The notes under the pieces: model-generated
What the model was told of the DNA's origin: nothing
What the model saw: only the letters and a program-made list of their open reading frames with translations
Database searches by the model: none
Part shown: positions 43,664-52,519 of the stretch, in pieces
How positions within the stretch are numbered: position 1 is the first letter of the stretch
Layout of the letters: each line of letters begins with the position of its first letter
Source: Halopseudomonas sabulinigri
GTDB taxonomy: Bacteria; Pseudomonadota; Gammaproteobacteria; Pseudomonadales; Pseudomonadaceae
Direction of reading: 5' to 3'
DNA length: 64,000 nt
Assembly (NCBI RefSeq): GCF_900105255.1
Contig: NZ_LT629763.1
Span: 496,001 to 560,000, forward strand
Made by a program: the position numbers and the translations under genes

Positions 43664-45118
43664 TCAGTTCCCCGCCATGTCTACGATCCAGGTGTCTTTA
43701 CTACCGCCGCCCTGTGACGAATTGACGACAAGTGAGCCCTTGGTCAGTGCCACCCGGGTTAGCCCGCCGGTGGTGACCCAGTTGCTCTCGCCGGACAGGA
43801 TAAAGGGCCGCAGATCCACGTGGCGAGGTTCCATTTCCTTGCCGCAAAGGGTGGGAGAGGTCGATAGGCTGAGCGTTGGCTGGGCCATGTAGTTGCGCGG
43901 GTCGGCCTTGATCAGTTCGGCAAACTTGGCGCGCTCCTTGTTGCTGGCGTGCGGGCCGATCAACATGCCGTAACCGCCGGACTCATTTGCCGGTTTGACC
44001 ACCAGTTTGTCGAGGTTATCGAGGACGTACTTACGGTCTTCTTCGAACATGCACAGGTAGCTGGGCACGTTGGGCAATAGCGGCTGCTCACCCAGATAGT
44101 ACTCGATGATCTTCGGCACAAAGGCGTAGACCACCTTGTCATCCGCCACGCCGGCACCCGGCGCGTTCGCCAGCGCGACGTTGCCCTTGCGCCAGGCCCG
44201 CATCAGCCCGCGAACGCCGAGCATGGAGTCGGGATTGAATACCTCGGGATCAATGAACATATCGTCCACGCGGCGGTAGATAACGTCTACCCGTTTCAGA
44301 CCATCGATCAGACGCATGTACACGCAGTCATCATCGCCCACTACCAGGTCCGGACCTTCTACCAGTTGCACGCCCATCTGCGCGGCCAGGTAGGAGTGCT
44401 CGTAATAGGCTGAGTTGTAGATGCCGGGAGTAAGAATGACGATGTTCGGGTCGTCGCCTGGCCGTGGCGATAGCGAGGCCAGCATGTCGTATAGCTGAGA
44501 GGTGTAGTCATCAACAGGTTGAATGCGGCCGCTGGCGAACAGGTCCGGCAATACCCGTTTGGTAACGTTGCGGTTCTCCAGCATGTAGGAGACGCCGGAG
44601 GGAACCCGCAGGTTGTCCTCAAGAACATAGAGGGTACCGTCGTTGTCACGCACCAGGTCTGAGCCGCAGATATGCGCCCAGACGTTATGCGGGGTAGAAA
44701 TGCCGACACACTGCGGACGAAAGTTGACCGACTGGGCAAGCACTTCAGCAGGGAATATACCGTCCTTGACGATCTTCTGGTCGTGGTAGAGATCATCGAT
44801 GAACATGTTCAGCGCCTGCACGCGCTGCTTCAGGCCGGCGTCGGTCTTCTGCCATTCACTGAGGGGGATGATGCGCGGCACTATGTCGAACGGCCAGGCG
44901 CGGTCGATCATGTTGCCTTCGGTATAAACGGTAAAGGTGATGCCCATCAGCTGGATGGCCACCTCGGCCGCAGTCTTGTGCTCGGCCAGTTCGCGCGCAT
45001 CGAGGTTGGCGAGGTACTGGCACAGCAGGTTGGCTTCCTGCCTCGGCTGTCCTGGTGCCTTGATGAGTTCGTCGTAAAAGCCCTTGGATAGGTAATTTTC
45101 CCAGTTTACTTTGCTCAT
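43664..45118 (-). CDS. Circularly permuted ATP-grasp ligase (COG2308)
   Basis: 484 aa. Nucleotide-binding elements are present: LVVKPANESGGYGM with the lysine and glycine loop, and the C-terminal NSSQGGGSKDTWIVD, both typical of this family. Predicted to form amide bonds between amino acids or onto a peptide using ATP. First gene of the minus-strand operon (ligase, alpha-E, peptidase), divergent from the transglutaminase operon with a 258-nt gap that should hold both promoters. Compare the fused homologue at 48770, where these motifs are gone. Confidence 0.94.
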   Translation of the reverse strand: MSKVNWENYLSKGFYDELIKAPGQPRQEANLLCQYLANLDARELAEHKTAAEVAIQLMGITFTVYTEGNMIDRAWPFDIVPRIIPLSEWQKTDAGLKQRVQALNMFIDDLYHDQKIVKDGIFPAEVLAQSVNFRPQCVGISTPHNVWAHICGSDLVRDNDGTLYVLEDNLRVPSGVSYMLENRNVTKRVLPDLFASGRIQPVDDYTSQLYDMLASLSPRPGDDPNIVILTPGIYNSAYYEHSYLAAQMGVQLVEGPDLVVGDDDCVYMRLIDGLKRVDVIYRRVDDMFIDPEVFNPDSMLGVRGLMRAWRKGNVALANAPGAGVADDKVVYAFVPKIIEYYLGEQPLLPNVPSYLCMFEEDRKYVLDNLDKLVVKPANESGGYGMLIGPHASNKERAKFAELIKADPRNYMAQPTLSLSTSPTLCGKEMEPRHVDLRPFILSGESNWVTTGGLTRVALTKGSLVVNSSQGGGSKDTWIVDMAGN

Positions 45119-45376
45119 TCAGCTACTCTGTCCGCTAGGGGGAGGGATGGCAGATCTGCTGCAATTGCCATACCAGATAACACCGGGTGAATGTTTGGCT
45201 CACCTCGTCTGACGGTGGCCAGGTTGTGGTGATGAGTTACTGCTGTACTGGCTAGTGTCACATTAGCGTGTTAAGAAATCAGGTGCGTAATAGGCTTGTA
45301 TCATCCAAGGTGTTGGCATAGCCATTGCTTTGCTCTGGTAACGCATCTGCCGACCATATAACCGGGATCATCCAGC

Positions 45377-48300
45377 ATGACTATCCGTGTAGCACTCAGG
45401 CACTCCACGCACTACGACTTTGATCGTCCGGTCACTGTCGCACCTCATCAAATCCGCCTCAAGCCGGCGCCGCACTGCCGCACGCCAATTGATGCCTACA
45501 GCCTCAAGGTTAGCGGAGGCGAGTACTTTATCAATTGGCAGCAGGATCCTTTTGGCAATCATATTGCTCGACTGGTGTTTCCGGAGAAGATGGAAAAGCT
45601 GCACATAGACGTGGAAGTGGTCGCGCCGATGACGGTGATCAACCCCTTCGACTTCTTTGTCGAGGAGTACGCGGAAACCTTCCCCTTCGAGTACAGCAAA
45701 GAGCTGAAGCGGGAGCTGGCTCCCTATCTGGATGCAGAAAAGCCGGGGCCTCTGCTGCACAAGTGGCTTGAGGGCGTTACCAGTAAAGAGATGACTGTGA
45801 GCGACTTTCTGGTCGAGATAAACCAGCGGTTGTCGCAGGATATTGCTTATCTCATTCGTATGGAGCCGGGTGTTCAGGCGGCGGAAGAGACGCTGGCGCT
45901 CAAACGCGGCTCTTGCCGCGATTCGGCCTGGTTGCTGGTGCAGATTTTGCGCAATCTGGGTCTTGCCGCACGCTTTGTATCGGGTTACCTGATCCAGCTG
46001 ACGGCGGATGTAAAAGCGCTGGACGGCCCCTCGGGTACGGATGTCGACTTTACCGACCTGCACGCCTGGACCGAGGTATTTCTGCCGGGCGCAGGCTGGG
46101 TCGGGCTTGACCCTACCTCGGGGCTGTTTGCCGGCGAAGGGCATTTGCCTCTGGCCGCTACGCCTGAGCCCAGCAGCGCCGCGCCCATTACCGGGGCAAC
46201 CGGCAAGTGCGAAGTTACCTTTGATTTTCATATGAGCGTCACCAGGGTGCACGAAGACCCGCGCGTGACCCTGCCGTACAGTGACGAGCAGTGGCAGGAA
46301 ATCAATGCGCTCGGCGCCATCGTGGATGCGCGTTTGGACGAGCAGGATGTGCGTTTGACCATGGGTGGCGAGCCCACCTTCGTCTCGATTGACGATATGG
46401 ATGCACCAGAATGGACCATCGCTGCGCAGGGGCCGACCAAAAGGGGGCTTTCCGAAGCGCTATTACGGCGCCTGCGCCCGCATTATGCACCGCACTCGCT
46501 GATCCATTATCAGCAAGGCAAGTGGTATCCGGGTGAACCACTACCGCGCTGGGCGCTGGCCTGCTATTGGCGCCGTGACGGTAAGCCGATGTGGCAGGAC
46601 GATCAGTGGCTGGCCGACATGGAGAAAGATTACGGTTACGGCGATGCCGAGGCGCAGCTGTTTGCCGAGACCCTGGTCAAGCGGCTGGGCCTGTCTGCGC
46701 AGTACCTGATCCCGTGCTATGAAGATGCCTATTACTACCTGTGGATCGAGCAAACACTGCCGGCGGACGTCGATCTGACCAAAGCCGATCTCAAGGACGA
46801 TGAAACTCGCCGTCGTCTGGCGCGTCTGCTGGAGCGTGGCCTGGATGAGATTACCGGTTTCGCGCTGCCATTGGCGGCCGGCAAGGCGAAGAATGTCTGG
46901 CAGACCGGCGAATGGCCGCTGCGCCGCGAGCATCTTTATCTGATACCGGGCGATTCGCCCATGGGCTTGCGGCTGCCGCTATCGGCATTACCGGAGAAGA
47001 AGCGTGAGGAGCCACAGGCTGCCTCGCTGTTTGAGCCGGCCACGGAGCTGACCGACATCCATGGTGAGGTCGCGCGATTATACAGCGCCTCCCAGCAGCC
47101 AAACGCCGGCGCCGGGCAAGGCAGCCATCACATGGCTGCCGGTCAGGAATGGCAGGAACAGATTCCGACGCTGCAGGAGGAGGGCATCATCGGTACCGCG
47201 CTGTGCATCGAGCCGCGCGACGGCAAGCTGTTTATCTTTATGCCGCCGCTGACCCAGCTCGAGAGCTATCTGTCGCTGTTGGCCAGCCTGGAGCAGACGG
47301 CTGCCGAGCTGAAGATGCCACTGTGCATTGAGGGTTATGCGCCACCGTCGGATACGCGTATCGAAAAATTCATGATCACGCCGGACCCGGGGGTGATCGA
47401 AGTCAACGTGATGCCGGCGGGCAACTGGCCGGAGCTGGTGAAAAACACCGAAATTCTGTACGAAGAAGCGCGGCTCACGCGCCTGGGCACCGAGAAATTC
47501 ATGCTCGATGGCCGGCACACCGGCACCGGCGGGGGCAACCACGTGACCCTGGGTGGCCGCACGCCGTCGGAGTCGCCGTTCCTGCGCCGCCCGGACCTGC
47601 TGGCCAGCATGCTGACCTTCTGGCAACACCATCCGAGCCTTTCCTACCTGTTCTCCGGCATGTTCCTGGGCCCGACCAGCCAGGCGCCGCGGATTGACGA
47701 GGCACGGCACGAGGCGCTCTACGAACTGGAAATTGCCCTGGCGCAAATGCCCAAGGGTGAAGTGCCGCAGCCCTGGCTGGTGGATCGGCTGGTGCGTAAC
47801 CTGCTGACCGACATTACCGGCAATACCCACCGCGCCGAGTTCTGCGTCGATAAGATGTACTCGCCAGACAGTGCCACCGGACGTTTGGGCTTACTGGAGC
47901 TGCGCGGGTTTGAAATGCCGCCGCATGCGCGCATGAGCCTCATGCAGCAGTTGCTGATCCGCGCGCTGGTCGCGCGCTTCTACGCCGAGCCATACCGCCA
48001 GCCGTTGGCGCGCTGGGGAACCGCACTGCATGATAAGTGGATGATGCCGCACTATATCTGGCGCGATCTCTGCGATGTGCTGGCAGATCTGCGTGCGCAT
48101 GGTTTTGCCTTCAAGGATGAATGGTTTGCGCCTTTCCTGGAGTTCCGCTTCCCGCACGCGGGCGAGGTGCAGTATGGCGATGTACGAATCGAGTTGCGTC
48201 AGGCGATAGAGCCCTGGCACGTGCTGGGCGAGGAGGTGAGCGGCGGCGGTACTGCTCGCTACGTTGATTCGTCTGTCGAGCGTATGGAAGTCAAGGTAAG

Positions 48301-48709
48301 GGATTTCAACGCCGCGCGGTACACCCTGACCTGCAACGGTTACAAGGTGCCGCTGCAACCCACGGGTGTCAGCGGCGAAGCCGTTGCGGCGGTGCGTTTC
48401 AGAGCCTGGCAGCCACCCTCGGCGCTGCACCCGATGATCACCATTCAAGCGCCGCTGGTGTTTGATCTGGTGGATAATTGGAATCAGCGCTCGGTTGGCG
48501 GTTGTACCTATCACGTAGTGCATCCCGGTGGGCGTGGTTACGAAACCTTCCCGGTCAACGCGAACGAAGCCGAGGCGCGGCGCATGACTCGTTTCTGGGA
48601 TTATGGCCATACGCAAGGCTCGATGGCCGATGTGCGCCAGGCCGCGGGACAGGAATATCCGCATACCCTGGATTTGCGGCGTGCCGCAGTAGCCAGCCGT
48701 GGTTTATAA
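45377..48709 (+). CDS. Transglutaminase-like protein fused to DUF2126
   Basis: 1110 aa. Residues 1-290 form a bacterial transglutaminase-like domain with triad C180 (RGSCRDS), H229 (DLHAWTEVF) and D245 (GLDPTSG). The rest is the large DUF2126 region (about 300-1100) with TMGGEPTFVSIDDMD, an amidoligase/GS-like fold as others have predicted, including EVNVMPAGNW and GRHTGTGGGNHVTLGG. No signal peptide. The first gene of the plus operon; a stop-to-start gap of 60 nt leads to the fusion protein. Probable role: making or cleaving an isopeptide product. Confidence 0.93.
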   Translation: MTIRVALRHSTHYDFDRPVTVAPHQIRLKPAPHCRTPIDAYSLKVSGGEYFINWQQDPFGNHIARLVFPEKMEKLHIDVEVVAPMTVINPFDFFVEEYAETFPFEYSKELKRELAPYLDAEKPGPLLHKWLEGVTSKEMTVSDFLVEINQRLSQDIAYLIRMEPGVQAAEETLALKRGSCRDSAWLLVQILRNLGLAARFVSGYLIQLTADVKALDGPSGTDVDFTDLHAWTEVFLPGAGWVGLDPTSGLFAGEGHLPLAATPEPSSAAPITGATGKCEVTFDFHMSVTRVHEDPRVTLPYSDEQWQEINALGAIVDARLDEQDVRLTMGGEPTFVSIDDMDAPEWTIAAQGPTKRGLSEALLRRLRPHYAPHSLIHYQQGKWYPGEPLPRWALACYWRRDGKPMWQDDQWLADMEKDYGYGDAEAQLFAETLVKRLGLSAQYLIPCYEDAYYYLWIEQTLPADVDLTKADLKDDETRRRLARLLERGLDEITGFALPLAAGKAKNVWQTGEWPLRREHLYLIPGDSPMGLRLPLSALPEKKREEPQAASLFEPATELTDIHGEVARLYSASQQPNAGAGQGSHHMAAGQEWQEQIPTLQEEGIIGTALCIEPRDGKLFIFMPPLTQLESYLSLLASLEQTAAELKMPLCIEGYAPPSDTRIEKFMITPDPGVIEVNVMPAGNWPELVKNTEILYEEARLTRLGTEKFMLDGRHTGTGGGNHVTLGGRTPSESPFLRRPDLLASMLTFWQHHPSLSYLFSGMFLGPTSQAPRIDEARHEALYELEIALAQMPKGEVPQPWLVDRLVRNLLTDITGNTHRAEFCVDKMYSPDSATGRLGLLELRGFEMPPHARMSLMQQLLIRALVARFYAEPYRQPLARWGTALHDKWMMPHYIWRDLCDVLADLRAHGFAFKDEWFAPFLEFRFPHAGEVQYGDVRIELRQAIEPWHVLGEEVSGGGTARYVDSSVERMEVKVRDFNAARYTLTCNGYKVPLQPTGVSGEAVAAVRFRAWQPPSALHPMITIQAPLVFDLVDNWNQRSVGGCTYHVVHPGGRGYETFPVNANEAEARRMTRFWDYGHTQGSMADVRQAAGQEYPHTLDLRRAAVASRGL

Positions 48710-48769
48710 TGGCTGACTAAACCCCATAGTGCCGGGCCGCTGAAGTCGGCGGCCTTCAGGAAGCTTTGC

Positions 48770-51358
48770 ATGCAACAGGCAGGTAACGCCGTCTCTCCGC
48801 TTAAAACGCTGCTGGGGGACTATCCCGGTCATACCGGCCATGACGAGCTCCTGGATGCCGATCAGCAGCCGCGCGCCCATTGGCAGGGCCTGCTGGACGA
48901 TATTGCCAGGTTGGGCACCGATACTCTGGTCAGCCGCAGCGAAGAAGTTCAGAACCTGCTGCACGAGAATGGCGTCACCTTCAATCCCTATGAAGACGAT
49001 CCGGGTCAGCTGCGCTCCTGGCAGCTTGATTGCGTGCCCTGGGTCATCAGTACCGAGGAGTGGGAAACACTGGAGGCTGGGCTGCGCCAGCGCAGCCGCC
49101 TGCTGGAACACCTGCTGGACGATCTGTACGGCGCGCGCCGGGTTTTTCAGGAGGGCCTGCTGCCCCCCGAGCTGATTTTTACTCACCCCGGTTTTCTGTT
49201 CTCCGCTGCTGATGATCCGCAGCAGGTTGATCGCCCGCTATTGATCTTCCACGGCACCGATGTCATCCGCGATGAGCGCGGTGGCTGGCAGGTGCTGAGT
49301 GACTGGACGCAGTCGCCGGCAGGGGTGGGTTACGCGCTGGAAAATCGCATTACGCTGGCGCGCGCCTTGCCCAGTATCTACCGCGATGCCCCGATCAAGC
49401 GCCTAGCCGGCTTTTTACAGGCGCAGCACCGCTGTCTGGCCAGTCTGGCCAAGACCCAGCGTGAGCAGCCCAATATCGTACTGCTGTCGCCTGGCCCCGG
49501 CAGCCCCGGTTACTTCGAGCATGCCTGGCTGGCCAACTACATGAACTTCTCGTTGGTCGAAGGCGATGATCTGGTGGTGCGTGACGGCCAGGTTGCCATG
49601 CGCACCTTGGGCGGCCTGACCCAGGTCGATGTGATTCTGCGCCAGATCAACGACCCCTGGTGCGACCCGCTTGAGCTAAGGCCCGATTCGCTACTGGGCG
49701 TGCCGGGCCTGCTGCAGGCGGCGCGCTGTGGCAATGTCCATATCGCCAATGCGCTGGGCGCCGGCATTCTTGAGCATCCGGGCCTGTCAGCCTTTCTGCC
49801 CGATCTGTGCCGTGCACTACTGGGCGAAGAGCTGCTGCTGCCGTGCCGCGAAACGCTCTGGTGCGGTTCTGCTGACAGCTTGTCGCAGGTGGACGATGAG
49901 CTGGATGAGTGGGTCCTGCGTGATATTAGCCGTCCAGGCAAGCTCTATCGTGCAGACCAGATGGGCTTGGATGCGTTGCGCGATCTGCGCACCCAGCTGC
50001 GTCACCATCCCTATCTGTTTACTGCGCAGCGGCAGATCGCTGGCGGTGTAACGCCGGGTTTCAATACTCAGACCCGGAGCCTGGAGCGCCAACAGACTAC
50101 CCTGCGGTTCTTCAGCCTGGTCGAGCCGGATGACCTGCTCAAGCCGGTGAATGAACGCAACTACCGCGTTATGCCCGGCGGCCTGGCGTGGCAGGGGGAG
50201 GCAGGCGCCCCCCTGATGAAGAGCCGCCTGGTAAAGGACGTCTGGGTGCTGGCGCCAGTGCCGCAGCCGCATATCAGCTTGTTGCGTCAGGCGCAGGGCC
50301 CCATCGTGGTAACCCGCGATGGCAAGGACCTGCCGTGCCGAGTGGCAGAAAGCCTGTTCTGGCTGGGGCGTTACGGCGAGCGACTGGATACCCGCGGTCG
50401 CTTACTCCGTGAGTCGCTTGCCAGACTGCTGCAGGATGAACGGCAGGAAGGCGGCTCTACCTTGATGCCCGACCTGCTGCGCGCGCTGGAAATACCTCTC
50501 GATGAGGAAATAAAAAACCCCGAGGCACCGGTCGCTGCCGGGCGCGTTTCCCGTGAATACATACTCACCCGCGACCGCCTGTTGCAAATGTTTTCTGATG
50601 ATCTGCCGGAAGGCTTGCCAGTGCTGTTTGGGCATTTTGTACGCAACAGCCGTGCAGTGCGAGACCACCTGGGCGACGACACCTGGCGTGCCATCAATAG
50701 CTTACGCCAGCAGTTCAACAGTATGTCGCGCACGCGCGGCGTGGTGGTGGGGCAGCGCCACCTTGAAGCAATGGTGCTCGACCTGGCGGCGTTCTTTGGT
50801 CTGTGCAACGAGACCATGCCACATCACTATGGCTGGCGTTTTCTCGATATAGGTCGGTTTATCGAGCGTATGCTGGGATCGCTGGAGCTGCTCAAGCTTG
50901 CTTTGCTCACTGCCGAGGAACCGGGCATTCCGTTATGGGAGGTGGTGTTGGCGACCACCGACAACCTCACCGTGTATCGCCGTCGCTACCGTTCACAGCT
51001 GCACCCGCTGGCGATTCTTGATCTGCTGCTGTTTGATGAAACCAATCCGCGTTCGATCGGTTACATGCTTAAACGCCTGGACAGACAAATCGCCAAACTG
51101 CCCTCGCCGGGCAGCTCGCCGTACCGCAATACCGAGCAGCGCCTGGTTATCCAGGCGACCAGCACGCTGCATCTGGTCGATATTGCTACACTCGCCGACC
51201 TGGAAGGCTCTGCCGATGCCAGAGAGGCGCTGAGCAATCTGCTGGATCAATTGATCGAACCCATGTCCGAGTTGTCGAACGCGCTCTCGCACAGTCATTT
51301 CAGCCACGTTGAAGCACCGCGTCAGCTGGTAAGCATGCATTTCAGTGGGCAACCCTGA
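48770..51358 (+). CDS. ATP-grasp/alpha-E fusion protein with degenerate ligase site
   Basis: 862 aa. Residues 1-500 align with the stand-alone ligase at 43664 (LIFHGTDVIRDERGGWQVLS, PNIVLLSPGPGSPGYFEHAW, LVEGDDLVV). At the nucleotide loop, however, it reads DEWVLRDISRPGKLY in place of VVKPANESGGYG, and the C-terminal SQGGGSKDTW motif is replaced by LMKSRLVKDVWVL. Residues about 515-862 are an alpha-E domain (VAESLFWLGRYGERLDTRGR). The ligase half is probably inactive and structural or regulatory. Middle gene of the operon, 11 nt before the second transglutaminase. Confidence 0.93.
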   Translation: MQQAGNAVSPLKTLLGDYPGHTGHDELLDADQQPRAHWQGLLDDIARLGTDTLVSRSEEVQNLLHENGVTFNPYEDDPGQLRSWQLDCVPWVISTEEWETLEAGLRQRSRLLEHLLDDLYGARRVFQEGLLPPELIFTHPGFLFSAADDPQQVDRPLLIFHGTDVIRDERGGWQVLSDWTQSPAGVGYALENRITLARALPSIYRDAPIKRLAGFLQAQHRCLASLAKTQREQPNIVLLSPGPGSPGYFEHAWLANYMNFSLVEGDDLVVRDGQVAMRTLGGLTQVDVILRQINDPWCDPLELRPDSLLGVPGLLQAARCGNVHIANALGAGILEHPGLSAFLPDLCRALLGEELLLPCRETLWCGSADSLSQVDDELDEWVLRDISRPGKLYRADQMGLDALRDLRTQLRHHPYLFTAQRQIAGGVTPGFNTQTRSLERQQTTLRFFSLVEPDDLLKPVNERNYRVMPGGLAWQGEAGAPLMKSRLVKDVWVLAPVPQPHISLLRQAQGPIVVTRDGKDLPCRVAESLFWLGRYGERLDTRGRLLRESLARLLQDERQEGGSTLMPDLLRALEIPLDEEIKNPEAPVAAGRVSREYILTRDRLLQMFSDDLPEGLPVLFGHFVRNSRAVRDHLGDDTWRAINSLRQQFNSMSRTRGVVVGQRHLEAMVLDLAAFFGLCNETMPHHYGWRFLDIGRFIERMLGSLELLKLALLTAEEPGIPLWEVVLATTDNLTVYRRRYRSQLHPLAILDLLLFDETNPRSIGYMLKRLDRQIAKLPSPGSSPYRNTEQRLVIQATSTLHLVDIATLADLEGSADAREALSNLLDQLIEPMSELSNALSHSHFSHVEAPRQLVSMHFSGQP

Positions 51359-51369
51359 CCGAGGCCGTG

Positions 51370-52272
51370 ATGAAATACCAGCTACGCCATACTACCCATT
51401 ACGAATACAGCGGCGCGGTCACGCTGAGCCACAACGAGGCGCGTATTCTGCCGCGTAACCTGCCGTGGCAGGACTGTACCGAGACCCAACTGGTGATATC
51501 ACCGACACCGGACCGCCTGCGTGAGCGCACGGACTTTTTCGGCAACCGGGTGGTGTATTTCTCCATTGAGTCTTTGCACGACAGCCTAGATGTAACCGTC
51601 AGCAGCAATGTGATCACGCGCCCGCGGCTGGCTGCCGATTTCTTCAGCAGTATTGGTTGGGAGGCTGCTGCTGGGGAGTTGCAGCAGGACCCACGCAAAA
51701 CCAACCGCGATTGTCTGGAAGCACGTTTGTATGTGCTCAGCTCGCCGTTCATCTTTCAGCACAGCCGACTCGCGGAGTACGCGCGCGATTGCTTCACGCC
51801 GGGGCGCAACCTGGTTGATGCGGTGCTGCAACTGAACAGCAAAATCTTCAACGAGTTTATCTACGACCCCGAGTTCACGACGGTCGCTACGCCCCTGGCT
51901 GATGTGCTCGCCAGTAAGCGCGGGGTTTGCCAGGACTTTGCCCACTTGATTATTGGCTGCCTGCGCTCCCTTGGCTTGGCGGCGCGCTACATCAGTGGCT
52001 ATATGGAAACCTTGCCACCGCCCGGTGAAGTGAAGTTGCTGGGCGCCGACGCTACCCACGCCTGGGCTGCGGTATTCATTCCGGGCTGGGGCTGGCTGGA
52101 GATAGACCCCACCAACGGCTGCATGCCCGATGAGCGCTACATTGTGCTCGGCTGGGGCCGCGACTTCGCCGATGTGACGCCACTCAAAGGCGTGATGACC
52201 GGCGGCGGCGACCACGTGCTCAGCGTGGCAGTGGATGTAATTCCCCTGCGTGAGGAAGCGTCGCTGCTTTAG
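51370..52272 (+). CDS. Second transglutaminase-like protein
   Basis: 300 aa. Triad C185 (RGVCQDFAHL), H228 (THAWAAVF) and D244 (EIDPTNG), at nearly the same spacing as in the 1110-aa protein. Begins MKYQLRHTTHYEYSGAVTLS, the usual beta-rich N-terminal domain. ATG 51370 fits GAGG; a GTG directly before it is possible. Last gene of the plus-strand operon. Cytoplasmic; predicted peptidase or amide-forming enzyme acting on the cluster's product. Confidence 0.93.
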   Translation: MKYQLRHTTHYEYSGAVTLSHNEARILPRNLPWQDCTETQLVISPTPDRLRERTDFFGNRVVYFSIESLHDSLDVTVSSNVITRPRLAADFFSSIGWEAAAGELQQDPRKTNRDCLEARLYVLSSPFIFQHSRLAEYARDCFTPGRNLVDAVLQLNSKIFNEFIYDPEFTTVATPLADVLASKRGVCQDFAHLIIGCLRSLGLAARYISGYMETLPPPGEVKLLGADATHAWAAVFIPGWGWLEIDPTNGCMPDERYIVLGWGRDFADVTPLKGVMTGGGDHVLSVAVDVIPLREEASLL

Positions 52273-52519
52273 CAGCGCTTGCGCGATCTCGGTCTTTTCA
52301 TCTCCATTTCGCGTTTCTATCGGTGTTCAGGCACTGAAGCTGGATTCGCCAATCCAGTGCATTGCCGGACGAATATGGCCTGGCTGCCTCTCCCTGTCTG
52401 CATGGATAGAGCAGCGTCAGCCAGGCATCGAACAGACTGCAAGGCCAAGCACTGGTTGTCGGGTCCGGGTAAACCAGTAAAATGCGCCGATTCTATTTAT
52501 CCGCTGCTGGAGTTGCCGC

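Noticed and set aside
45368-46252. Minus-strand ORF of 294 codons opposite the transglutaminase gene
   Set aside because: Antisense of a domain with an intact catalytic triad; no protein-like motifs.
52273-52519. Iron-regulated (Fur) box before the TonB receptor
   Set aside because: I looked for GATAATGATAATCATTATC-like sequence and found none convincing.
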